Positions 26,401 through 33,876 of a DNA stretch of 64,000 nucleotides are shown here, piece by piece (positions within the stretch are counted from its first letter, which is position 1; each line of letters starts with the position of its first letter). Source of the stretch: Gemmatimonadota bacterium (GTDB lineage: Bacteria > Latescibacterota > UBA2968 > GCA-2709665). The notes beneath the pieces are model-generated. The model was given only the letters and a program-made list of their open reading frames with translations. It made no database searches and was not told the origin of the DNA. The position numbers and the translations under genes were made by a program. The stretch lies in contig JAPPFJ010000004.1 of the NCBI GenBank assembly GCA_028877215.1, forward strand, positions 62,001-126,000, read 5' to 3'.

Positions 26401-27957
26401 GAATCCGCGATAACGGCCCCAAGAAGCTGGTACTATACGCGGGAGAAAAAGATTATCCCGGTCGAGTCCGAGAACAGTTCAACACACGTACTCGGCGTTC
26501 TTGGAATGACGCCTGAGGAGGCGGACGTGACCGGCGTCCACAAGACGCTGAAGGTCGGCAGGTGGTTCCGCCCGGGAGAATCCGCGTGCATCCTGCCCGA
26601 AAAGATAGCGGAACTCCTTGGCGTGGATCCGGGCCGCCTTGAAGCGTCAAGCGTCCGGGTGTTCGGGGAATCGCTGCCGGTGATCGGCCTGATCGACGCC
26701 GGGGCGTTCAGCGAGCTCAAGGACCTCGATGAGGAACCCCTCAGTCCCGCTGACTTCAAGCTGACCGACGAGGAAGCCATCGAACAGATGACCACCCAGG
26801 AAACGCGGGAAAAACAGGGCCTGGAACAACCTGAAGTCGAAATCATGCCCTTCGAGCACATCAACCCCGACGACGTCCTGATCGTCCCGTACGCGTTCCT
26901 GCGCCAGGTGGGCAGCCCGCTCCAGTCGGTTGCCCTCCGATTCGACGCCGGATCAGACGTGGAGGGCAATGTCAAGGAGCTTCTGTCACGCCTCTCGGTC
27001 GTACTGTTTGCGGGGCTTCCAGACGCGGACGGTCGCGTCAACGTCTCCATTTTCAGTTCGCTGGGCGATACGTCGAGACGCGGGATGAGCGATCTCTTTA
27101 TCCCCATCCTCATCGCCTCACTCATCGTGCTGAATACCATGATGGGTTCCGTGTATGAACGGTTTCGGGAAATCGGCGTCTATTCCGCGGTGGGCCTGGC
27201 GCCGGTCCACGTCGCTTTTCTGTTTATCGCGGAAGCCTGCGTCTACGCCGTCCTCGGCACGGTGAGCGGCTACATGCTGGGCCAGGCCGTCGCCAAGTTG
27301 CTTCTCTGGCAGGGCTGGCTCTCGGGCGTCACGGTCAACTATTCCGCCCAGTCGGCCGTTGTTTCGTCCGCTCTGGTTATGGCCGTCGTCATCCTGTCCA
27401 CCCTTTATCCTGCCAGGCAGGCATCCCTGATGGCCGTGCCGGACGTGTCCCGCCGCTGGAAAATCCCCGAGCCGGAAGGAGACGACTGGCGTTTCGAATT
27501 TCCGTTTACGGTTGGCGGAAACGATGTATTCGGGCTCTGTGTGTTCCTGACGGACTACTTTGACTCCCACAGCGGCGAAGCGATGGGGGCGTTCTACACG
27601 GACGGCGCCCATCTGTACGGGAAGGGCGGCGCCGGAGAGAGCGGATACGCCATCCGCACGACCCTGTGGCTGGCGCCCTTCGATCTGGGCGTGAGCGAGG
27701 AGCTTCGCTTCGAGGCGGAACCCACCGGCGAATTCGATATCTATACGCTCACGCTCACCCTCAAGCGTCGATCGGGCGAAGTCGCGTCATGGCGGCGCGT
27801 CAACCAGGGTTTCATGAATACCCTCCGCAAGCAGTTTCTCATCTGGAGAACCGTCGACCCCGTCGAAAAAGCCGCATACAGGGAAAAAGGCATGCGGATA
27901 CTCGTATCGGACGAACCGGAGGCGAAACCGGTCTCAATAACCACGCGGCGCCGATGA
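23401..27957 (+). CDS. Degenerate M28 peptidase-like domain fused to an FtsX-type ABC permease
   Basis: Protein of 1518 aa. Seen in order: signal anchor (about 7-25); an M28/transferrin-receptor-like region (60-430) with a PA-type insert; a long extracytoplasmic stretch; three membrane helices (about 815-900); an FtsX-type entry helix after MKRRKLRTA (about 925-955); a MacB-like extracytoplasmic domain; three FtsX helices (about 1232-1335); and a C-terminal domain of about 170 residues. M28 zinc ligands are lost: the usual HYD reads Tyr287-Tyr288-Asp289, the DDN motif is GAEMASG, and the EE pair is His334-His335. So it is probably a binding rather than a cutting domain. It lies 95 nt after the first polytopic gene and 110 nt before the second. 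Likely ATPase partner at 19793. Confidence 0.82.
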   Translation: MKNTRHIGLALTLVFAAAAFTGLAVGPERVNPYLAAMLGLKAPVSTPPASVPEASATSVRVLDTVSDASVKTHVSRFTEHRSRVPGYPGHAAAAEYIRRNFENAGLKDVRAEPFDVTSPVDQGGSLTLLRDNVTFPIHAVWPNLVKTSTLPREGVRTRLIYGATGEFADFNGHALEGVAVLMDFNTRNNWLNAATLGAEQIIFIEPDSTFYTEAEQKFLQVPNSVERFWIDKESGQALKTLLEQRGELEIELRARMEWEKHTAHNILGFLPGSDPILKEQIVVINAYYDAMSVVPALAPGAEMASGAVALLELVNYFKRYPPGRTVLFLATSAHHLGFRGICDFLGRHARKERHFAALMTDPIDIRLFIGLDLSSQTAQIGVWNSTRNFYYNRFFTPFGKKFVRISQAIAPAFGLDPELALLDGINPTGGMTWDMFIPGANLKTDGEVVLEAGTLALSLVTLNDARFRVDTPLDRPEGVNFDNLAKQVRLITGVLDIALNDPTLIPDYRLNPDDRMRGLKGFVRTFPRRSIVPDRPKAGAIAALRMGIDKSVKGVRRIYYDLADENGEFFMPGIAERRVSVSAYFQDPETGEITYAPNYGQQARIYRGDFDMDWWISKRNIILFPCIATDFYDTVDPRFLTKLSQISVYGSGNVTPQEYGYAIGFGPTEPVGTLFTRPGERIKVAMRAGGVAAGSGDIGIRFLLLNATSAESEEIARGKGYPTLTHGSFARTSFLAARDMWTLNEARKQEMQKYAIENQRLNQLHGRARLHLDMAEAAMSQSRWDVFMKHTRAALGIESRAYPDVKDTQNDVVRGVVFFMALVIPCAFFAERLIFTAVDIRRQIAGFIGIFVLIWLFLSNVHPAFEISNPVVVLLAFVILALAVFVISLVFTRFNETMRRIRVPDVLLHETDVGRVSASLAAFQLGIANMKRRKLRTALTFATLLLLTFTVLSFTSIKTALEFRRIPIGTEGPYPGMLIRSKFWGPLEDVVYDYAVTHFGESAITAPRSWYYTREKKIIPVESENSSTHVLGVLGMTPEEADVTGVHKTLKVGRWFRPGESACILPEKIAELLGVDPGRLEASSVRVFGESLPVIGLIDAGAFSELKDLDEEPLSPADFKLTDEEAIEQMTTQETREKQGLEQPEVEIMPFEHINPDDVLIVPYAFLRQVGSPLQSVALRFDAGSDVEGNVKELLSRLSVVLFAGLPDADGRVNVSIFSSLGDTSRRGMSDLFIPILIASLIVLNTMMGSVYERFREIGVYSAVGLAPVHVAFLFIAEACVYAVLGTVSGYMLGQAVAKLLLWQGWLSGVTVNYSAQSAVVSSALVMAVVILSTLYPARQASLMAVPDVSRRWKIPEPEGDDWRFEFPFTVGGNDVFGLCVFLTDYFDSHSGEAMGAFYTDGAHLYGKGGAGESGYAIRTTLWLAPFDLGVSEELRFEAEPTGEFDIYTLTLTLKRRSGEVASWRRVNQGFMNTLRKQFLIWRTVDPVEKAAYREKGMRILVSDEPEAKPVSITTRRR

Positions 27958-28067
27958 GCCGTTTCGTTCTCCCGGTATTACAATCCCGAAATAGGCTTTG
28001 CAAAATCCTTCTTTGTTTGTATTTTTCAGGCCCTTAACCCTTGCTTCCACTATCGCGTTGACCCTAT

Positions 28068-30488
28068 ATGGCCTTTCTGGATCGCATTCGCAGGCGGAAT
28101 ACCAATCCGTACGAGGAAATCGAAGAATACCGGGATCTGCTTGAAGTCCCCGAGGAATTCGAAGAGGGCTTCAACTCCAAGACCATTCTCGGCGCACTCT
28201 TCGTTTCCGTCATCATGGTTCCGGGCAACATCTATCTGGAACTCATGGTGGGGCATTCCGTAGGCGCCGCCGCGCAGTGGGTGACCATCATCCTTTTCCT
28301 GGAGCTGGCCAAGCGCTCGTTCACGGTGCTCAAAAAGCAGGAACTATATCTGCTTTACTACGTCACCAGTGCCCTGGTCGCGCGCGAAACCGGCATGTTC
28401 GAAGGCCTGCTCTGGCAGCAGTACTATGTGCAGTCTCCTGCCGCCAAGCAGTTCGGCATCTCCCACCTCATTCCCCGCTGGTGGGCGCCCCCGCCCGATT
28501 CTCCGGCGTTGATCGACCGCACCTTCCTGCATCAGGACTGGCTGCTGCCCATCTCCCTGCTCGTACTCGGGATGATCATGGGGCGCATCCAGTGGTTCAC
28601 AGCCAGCTACGTACTCTTCCGCATCACCTCCGACTACGAACGCCTGCCCTTTCCGTTCGCGCCAATCAACGCCCAGGGCGCGATGGCGCTTGCCGAAGAA
28701 AGCAGCGGCCAATACAGCTGGCGCTGGAGGGTCTTCAGCATCGGCGCCGTAATCGGAGTGGTATTCGGCTCCGTTTACGTGGCAGTACCCGCCATAACCG
28801 GCGCGTTCATGGAGAGCCCGCTTCAGCTCATTCCCATCCCGTGGGTGGATTTCACCCAGTACACGGGTTATTTCCTGCCGGCCACGCCGCTGGGCTTCAC
28901 GCTGCACCTGGCGCCCATCTTTGCCGGGCTGCTGGCGCCCTTCTGGGCCGTTATGGGCGCATTCATCGGCGTCGCCATCCACACGGCGGCGGGCCCCATC
29001 CTGTATTCCTACGGGTACATGCCAAACTGGTACATGGGCATGGATACCATCATGACCCACTTCGTCACGGGCATCGACTTCTGGATGAGCTTCGGAATCG
29101 GCATCACCTTCGCTATTGCAGTTATCGGGTTCTACCAGGTCTGGACCGGGGTCCGTACCGCGCGCGTGGAGAAGAAGGAAAAGGGAAGCTGGACGCCGCC
29201 GCCCGGCCGGGGAGACTTCCGGATCTGGATCTGTATCGTACTCTTCTGTCTTGCGAGCCTTTATACCATAATCCTTGCCAAGGTCCTCTTCCCTGACCTC
29301 GTGAGCACCGTGCTGCTCATCTTCTTTTTCGTCTTCGCGTTCGTCTATACGCCGTTGATCTCCTTCGTCAACGCCCGGCTGGACGGGCTGGTCGGGCAGA
29401 ACGTCAATATCCCCTATATCAGGGAAGCCACGATCTTTTTGAGCGGGTTCAGGGGTATCGAAATCTGGTTTGTGCCCTTCCCCCTGGCCAACTGGGGCGC
29501 ACAGGCCGAAACATTCCGTCAGATCGAGCTCACGGGCTCGAAATTCACCGGGATCCTGAAGGCTGAGATTTTCATGATTCCGCTGATCCTTCTGACCAGT
29601 TTCATGTACTGGTCCTATATCTGGAAACTGGCGCCTATTCCCTCGTCCTCCTACCCGTACGTCCAGATGATGTGGCCGCTGCGGGCGCTCCAGAGCAGCG
29701 TCTGGTACACCGGCACCATGCAGGGCGAGGTGGAGCACGACCCGTCCGCCGGGACCGTATCCTTCCAGCCGAGCAATCTGCCCGACGGCAACTGGTGGTA
29801 CTGGCGTGCGCGTGCCTCCGCCGACGTGCACATAGATGACCACGAGCAGCGCACCTACGGGCCCTGGTCCCGAGTCGGGTATTTTTATACGAACTTCAAA
29901 AATCCCGACAAGCCGCTTGTACCGCCGCTCCCGGTGGATCGGTCGAAACCCGATATTTCCGATGCCCTCCGGCTGGGTCTGCCTTCGGCACCCGTCTTGC
30001 GCAGTCCCGATGACGGGAGCCGCGCGGACAACCCCAACCCCGACCTGGTCGTCCTCGCTGCCCTGGATCCCGATGACCGCGAACTCGTGTATCAGTTCGA
30101 AGTGGACCAGGTACCCTCTTTCGACGGTTCCTTTCTGCAGAGTTCGGACGACGAGCCCATCCTCTTCGAAGCCATCAAGCCTGCGGTGATCGCCATCGGA
30201 CTCGCAGTCGGCCTGGTTTCGTTCGTGGTTCTTTCCGTCCTGGGCCTGCCGGTCCTGCTCATCTTCGGATACATACGGAGTCTGACCAACATACCCCACG
30301 TCATGATCACCGAGATCATCGGCGCGCTTCTCGCGCGGTACTATTTCTGGAAGCGCTTCGGCAAACAGCAATGGCGCCTCTACGCCGCCGTGCTCTATGT
30401 TGGGTTTTCGGTGGGCATGTCCCTGGTTGGCATGGCTTCCGTCTCCATTGCCATGATTCAGAAGGCGGTCTCAGTACTGTTGTTCTGA
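28068..30488 (+). CDS. Large polytopic membrane protein, possibly OPT-like, 2
   Basis: Protein of 806 aa, about 12-14 membrane helices, with an acidic cytoplasmic N-terminus (EEIEEYRDLLEVPEEFEEG). A hydrophilic domain at about 545-690 (LRALQSSVWYTGTMQGEVEH to a PPLPVDRSKPDISDAL segment) looks fibronectin/Ig-like and is inserted before the last two or three helices. The N-terminal half shares layout with the protein at 21299, including PFAPINAQGAMALAEE versus PAMAPLIHMAEE. I cannot assign a substrate. Same strand as the M28-FtsX gene, so possibly one operon. ATG at 28068 without evident Shine-Dalgarno. Confidence 0.7.
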   Translation: MAFLDRIRRRNTNPYEEIEEYRDLLEVPEEFEEGFNSKTILGALFVSVIMVPGNIYLELMVGHSVGAAAQWVTIILFLELAKRSFTVLKKQELYLLYYVTSALVARETGMFEGLLWQQYYVQSPAAKQFGISHLIPRWWAPPPDSPALIDRTFLHQDWLLPISLLVLGMIMGRIQWFTASYVLFRITSDYERLPFPFAPINAQGAMALAEESSGQYSWRWRVFSIGAVIGVVFGSVYVAVPAITGAFMESPLQLIPIPWVDFTQYTGYFLPATPLGFTLHLAPIFAGLLAPFWAVMGAFIGVAIHTAAGPILYSYGYMPNWYMGMDTIMTHFVTGIDFWMSFGIGITFAIAVIGFYQVWTGVRTARVEKKEKGSWTPPPGRGDFRIWICIVLFCLASLYTIILAKVLFPDLVSTVLLIFFFVFAFVYTPLISFVNARLDGLVGQNVNIPYIREATIFLSGFRGIEIWFVPFPLANWGAQAETFRQIELTGSKFTGILKAEIFMIPLILLTSFMYWSYIWKLAPIPSSSYPYVQMMWPLRALQSSVWYTGTMQGEVEHDPSAGTVSFQPSNLPDGNWWYWRARASADVHIDDHEQRTYGPWSRVGYFYTNFKNPDKPLVPPLPVDRSKPDISDALRLGLPSAPVLRSPDDGSRADNPNPDLVVLAALDPDDRELVYQFEVDQVPSFDGSFLQSSDDEPILFEAIKPAVIAIGLAVGLVSFVVLSVLGLPVLLIFGYIRSLTNIPHVMITEIIGALLARYYFWKRFGKQQWRLYAAVLYVGFSVGMSLVGMASVSIAMIQKAVSVLLF

Positions 30489-30530
30489 AACCCGTTTTCT
30501 TAAACGCGGACAACGGCTTTTCGACTGATT

Positions 30531-30556
30531 AGGGGCAGGTTTGAAACCTGCCCCTA
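30531..30556. repeat. REP-like palindrome
   Basis: GGGGCAGGTTT and its complement around GAA make a near-perfect hairpin ending CCCCTAC. A similar palindrome (GGGCGCCCACAAGGGACGCCCCTAC type) is at about 44447-44474. Such GTAGGGGC-ended palindromes are common in many bacterial genomes. It also could terminate the upstream gene. Confidence 0.5.
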
Positions 30557-30588
30557 CGAATTGGAAATCGCACAGAATTCGTATGATC

Positions 30589-30785
30589 GCCTCAATTCCG
30601 CAAAAGCCGCAACGCGGCACCGCGACGAAACCCTTCGAATCAGGCCGAAATGGTCGTCATGAAGGACATTTTTTCATTTCACCTACAGTGTCCTGGTGTA
30701 TCCTGGTAATCAGCAGTCTAATCGCCTTTTTAACTGGCACATATTCGAATTAACATCCTCGAAAAATGAGGAATCAAGGTTAGCC
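30589..30785 (+). repeat. Dispersed intergenic repeat, family 3, copy 2
   Basis: About 200 bp matching the reverse complement of 14209-14405, from GCCTCAATT to GAATCAAGGTTAGCC. Its right edge abuts the BMC operon promoter (-35 at 30787). Confidence 0.65.
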
Positions 30786-30786
30786 C

Positions 30787-30815
30787 TTGACTTTGGTCCG
30801 ACCGGCATCTATTAT
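30787..30815 (+). promoter_or_regulatory. Sigma-70-type promoter of the BMC shell genes
   Basis: TTGACT at 30787-30792, 17-bp spacer, TATTAT at 30810-30815, 57 nt before the first BMC start codon. Confidence 0.65.
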
Positions 30816-30871
30816 TTCGGATTGAATTATCGGATCCGTACCGTGCGATATCAAAACACCTGGACCGGGGC

Positions 30872-31429
30872 ATGTCAGCCGCGATCGGCATGATCGAAGT
30901 CGAAGGCGTCGCCGGGATTATCCTCGCGTCGGACGCCGCCTGTAAAGCCGCCGGCGTGGACCTCCTGGGCTGGGAGTCCATCGGCGGATTCACCACCGTT
31001 TTTCTCGGTGGATCCATCAGCAGGGTTGAAACGGCGCTCAAGAGCGGCGAACAAGCGGCCAGAGAGGTGGCGGACCGCGTGGTGGCGGCGCCGATGACGC
31101 ACCCCGAACCCGCCTGCCGGGAATACGTTTCGAATGCAATCGCTGCGGAGCGGCGGACTCCGTCCGGCGCCCTGGGTCTGATCGAAACAAGAGGTTACGG
31201 CGCTCACGTCACCGCCAACGACAGAATGGTGAAGGCGGCCGACGTCCAGGTTTATAACGTGCTTACCGTACACAACCGGGTGGTCTGCTCCCTTATTCTT
31301 GGCGACGTGGCTTCCGTGGCCGAGGCCCTTCCCGTGGGCCGCGCGGCCGTCGAGACCGGAGAAAATTTCCTCGGCGCCGCCCTCATCCCCAAACCCTTGC
31401 CCGACGTGCTGCGGGCATTCGGCTCCTGA
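30872..31429 (+). CDS. Bacterial microcompartment shell protein with two BMC domains
   Basis: Protein of 185 aa with two tandem BMC domains (about 2-85 and 93-183), the architecture of BMC-T pseudohexamer-forming proteins that trimerise to make one hexagonal facet tile. Seen: AIGMIEVEGVAGIILASDAA in domain 1 and ALGLIETRGYGAHVTANDRM in domain 2, each followed by a beta-hairpin, a pore-side loop (ESIGGF in domain 1) and a DVASVAEAL-type helix. It is followed 8 nt later by a four-domain shell protein. The pair is likely translated from one message. ATG at 30872; the upstream GGGG is a weak Shine-Dalgarno. Confidence 0.88.
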   Translation: MSAAIGMIEVEGVAGIILASDAACKAAGVDLLGWESIGGFTTVFLGGSISRVETALKSGEQAAREVADRVVAAPMTHPEPACREYVSNAIAAERRTPSGALGLIETRGYGAHVTANDRMVKAADVQVYNVLTVHNRVVCSLILGDVASVAEALPVGRAAVETGENFLGAALIPKPLPDVLRAFGS

Positions 31430-31437
31430 GCGCCGTC

Positions 31438-32598
31438 GTGGCCGCAGGAAACCATGCCCTGGGGATTCTGGAGGCCCGAGGCATGACCGCGCTCGTCGCG
31501 GCGCTCGACGCCATGCTGAAAACCGTGGACGTCCGGGTTCTGGGGCGTCACGGCGTGGGTTCCGGCTGGCTGACGGTTGTAATCGAAGGCGCCGTTTCGG
31601 ACGTGGAGGCCGCCGTTCGAGTCGGGCGTTCCGAGGCCGGGAACCACGGTGACCTGATTACCTCGGACGTCATCGCGGGGCCTGCCCCGGGCGCCCTCGA
31701 ATCCATGCCGCACATGGATGGCGCGCGCACGGCAAAACCGGTTGGCGCGCAGGCGATGGGCATCCTCGAAACGCGTGGCATGGTACCCCTCATCCGTGGC
31801 GCCGACGCCATGATCAAGAGCGCGCCCGTCCACGTCGCCGGCTGGACGTCCGTCGGCGGTGCGCTGGTTCATCTTGTGGTCCGGGGCGATATTTCATCGG
31901 TCCAGACCGCCCTGCAGGCCGGTAGCGCGTGTGCGGATGAGGTCGGGGAAGTCTACGCGACCCTTGCGATTCCGAGCCCTGAGCCGGGCATCGCGCCGCT
32001 GCTCCCCGATACGCCGAAATTGAACGCTCCGCAGGCAGACGTCGGCGCGCTGGGTATGCTTGAAACAACGGGCTACGTGAGCGCGGTCGGCGGGTCCGAC
32101 GCGATGGTCAAGGCGGCCGACGTCGACCTCGTGCGCCTCGTCATCGCCAGCGGAGGCCGGGTGGACGCGCTGGTGAAGGGCGAACTCGACGCCGTCCAGG
32201 CGGCCGTGGAAGCCGGTATCGATGGCGCGCAGGCGGCCGGGGAACTGAATGCATCCTGTGTCGTTTCCCGCCCGTCTTCCGAAATCATGGCCTGCTTCGG
32301 CGGGAACACCGTCAGGAATACCTCGGGCTTGCATCAGGCGATGGGACTGATCGAAACGCGCAGCACCGTGGCCCTGGTCAAAGCCGTGGATCAGATGTTG
32401 AAGTCCGCGGACGTGGAATACGAGGGTCGGTACAAAGTGGGGTACTTTCTCACGGCAAGCGTCGTCCGGGGAGACGTCGGCGCGGTGCGCGCCGCCCTGA
32501 AAGTCGGCGCCGGGGAAGCGGAGAGGTACGGCGAACTGGTGTCCGCACACCTTATTCCCCATCCCTACCCGGCACTGGAAGCACGGCTGATCCACTGA
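31438..32598 (+). CDS. Microcompartment shell protein with four tandem BMC domains
   Basis: Protein of 386 aa with four complete BMC domains at about 6-90, 105-190, 203-288 and 299-384. Each opens with the family strand-helix: ALGILEARGMTALVAALDAM, AMGILETRGMVPLIRGADAM, ALGMLETTGYVSAVGGSDAM, AMGLIETRSTVALVKAVDQM. Pore-side loops differ (GVGSGW, SVGGAL, ASGGRV, KVGYFL), so the channel would be asymmetric. Known shell proteins have one domain (hexamers) or two (trimers). Linkers of about 10-15 residues separate the domains. Start is a GTG 8 nt past the stop of the two-domain gene, without a clear Shine-Dalgarno, suggesting coupling. The following aldolase gene begins 30 nt after its stop. Confidence 0.85.
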   Translation: MAAGNHALGILEARGMTALVAALDAMLKTVDVRVLGRHGVGSGWLTVVIEGAVSDVEAAVRVGRSEAGNHGDLITSDVIAGPAPGALESMPHMDGARTAKPVGAQAMGILETRGMVPLIRGADAMIKSAPVHVAGWTSVGGALVHLVVRGDISSVQTALQAGSACADEVGEVYATLAIPSPEPGIAPLLPDTPKLNAPQADVGALGMLETTGYVSAVGGSDAMVKAADVDLVRLVIASGGRVDALVKGELDAVQAAVEAGIDGAQAAGELNASCVVSRPSSEIMACFGGNTVRNTSGLHQAMGLIETRSTVALVKAVDQMLKSADVEYEGRYKVGYFLTASVVRGDVGAVRAALKVGAGEAERYGELVSAHLIPHPYPALEARLIH

Positions 32599-32628
32599 TC
32601 GACCGCTGAACTCCCATGGGAATGATCG

Positions 32629-33798
32629 ATGATCCGTATTGACGATGCGGTGGTTACCGAACAATTACTCAAGGACAGACTGGGCGCCGGGCGGGAAGTC
32701 GAAATCTGCCCGCGGGCAAAGCTGACGCCGCTGGCGCTGGACTACCTGGCGGCCAACCAGGTCCAGGTATCCAGAAGAGAAGCGGCGGCCGCCGGCCCGC
32801 GGACTTCAGCGCCGGCCGCCCGTCGGAAATCCGGCGAACGGAAGGAATTCAAGGGCATCTTCTGCCCCAATATCGTCATTTTCGACAGCAACGACCGGAT
32901 CAACTACGCGGAAATGGAGCGGTACGTCAACTGGCTCATCGAAGCCGGCATCCACGGGTTGTATCCCAATGGCAGCACCGGCGAATTCGTGCGACTTTCC
33001 AGCGACGAGCGCAAGGAGCTCGTGCGCCTTGTCACGAACGTCAACCGGGGGCGAGTGCCCGTTCTTGCAGGCGCGAGCGAAGCCAATCTCCGCGACGTGC
33101 TCAGAATGAGTGAATACTACGCGGGCATTGACGTCGACGCCATCTCTCTCGTACCCCCGTACTATTACGAGATCTCGGACACGAGCCTCTTCGAGTACTT
33201 CGCTGAAATCGCCAGACAGACGCCTCTCGACGTCCTGTTGTACAATATCCCCCAGTTCACCCAGGAACTCACACTGGACATCATGGAACAGCTGCTGCCC
33301 TTCGAGCGAATCATGGGTACCAAAGATTCCAGCCGGGATATGCCGCGGCTGATCAACACCATGCATCGGCTGCGGGCGCAGCGCCCCGACTACGTGGTCC
33401 TGGTCGGCTGCGAGGAAATCCTTTGCCCTTCCATCATGATGGGCGCCAGCGGCGGCACGATTGCGACCTCCGGCATCGTTCCCGAGGTCATCGTGGATAT
33501 CTATGAAAAGACGCTTGCGGGGGATATCGAGGACGCACGCAACATGCAGTACCGAATCCTGGACCTCATCAACCTCATGCTGCTGGGTGTGAACTTCCCC
33601 GAGGGCTTCAAGACCGGCGTGGCCGTCCGCGGCTTCGACGTCGGCCCGCCGCGGCAGACCATGAGCGACGAGGAAAGGGAATATCTCCTCAAGCTCGAAT
33701 CCCAGATCAGCTGCATCCTGAAAGACATGGGTTACGACGTCAAGGGGGCGCGTGCCTGTCCGGTAACCCATCTGCCATCGATTGTAGACCGGACCTGA
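32629..33798 (+). CDS. DapA/NanA-family class I aldolase with a microcompartment-type N-terminal tail
   Basis: Protein of 389 aa. From about residue 72 it is a DHDPS/N-acetylneuraminate-lyase TIM barrel: GSTGEF at 115-120, Tyr205 in LLYNIPQF, and the Schiff-base Lys232 in IMGTKDSS, so a pyruvate- or aldehyde-type aldolase/lyase. The first 65 residues are extra and contain ITEQLL-like helix, then CPRAKLTPLALDYLAANQ at 27-44 and a Pro/Ala linker; tails with TPxAxDxL are seen on several BMC-associated enzymes (EutT-like). This suggests targeting to the shell encoded just upstream. The reaction is unknown; a true DapA role in lysine synthesis is less likely with this tail and location. Confidence 0.85.
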   Translation: MIRIDDAVVTEQLLKDRLGAGREVEICPRAKLTPLALDYLAANQVQVSRREAAAAGPRTSAPAARRKSGERKEFKGIFCPNIVIFDSNDRINYAEMERYVNWLIEAGIHGLYPNGSTGEFVRLSSDERKELVRLVTNVNRGRVPVLAGASEANLRDVLRMSEYYAGIDVDAISLVPPYYYEISDTSLFEYFAEIARQTPLDVLLYNIPQFTQELTLDIMEQLLPFERIMGTKDSSRDMPRLINTMHRLRAQRPDYVVLVGCEEILCPSIMMGASGGTIATSGIVPEVIVDIYEKTLAGDIEDARNMQYRILDLINLMLLGVNFPEGFKTGVAVRGFDVGPPRQTMSDEEREYLLKLESQISCILKDMGYDVKGARACPVTHLPSIVDRT

Positions 33799-33876
33799 CG
33801 CGACGAGCAGTTTCACCGAGCGATACACGGAACCCGCCATGATTACATCATCTGAAATCCTCAACGGAGAACCTCC

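Noticed and set aside
28344-30371. 675-codon open frame on the minus strand inside polytopic protein gene 2
   Set aside because: Its product is rich in His, Arg, Gly and Asp without a fold I recognise, and it exactly mirrors a gene with clear membrane helices; typical of antisense frames in GC-rich DNA.
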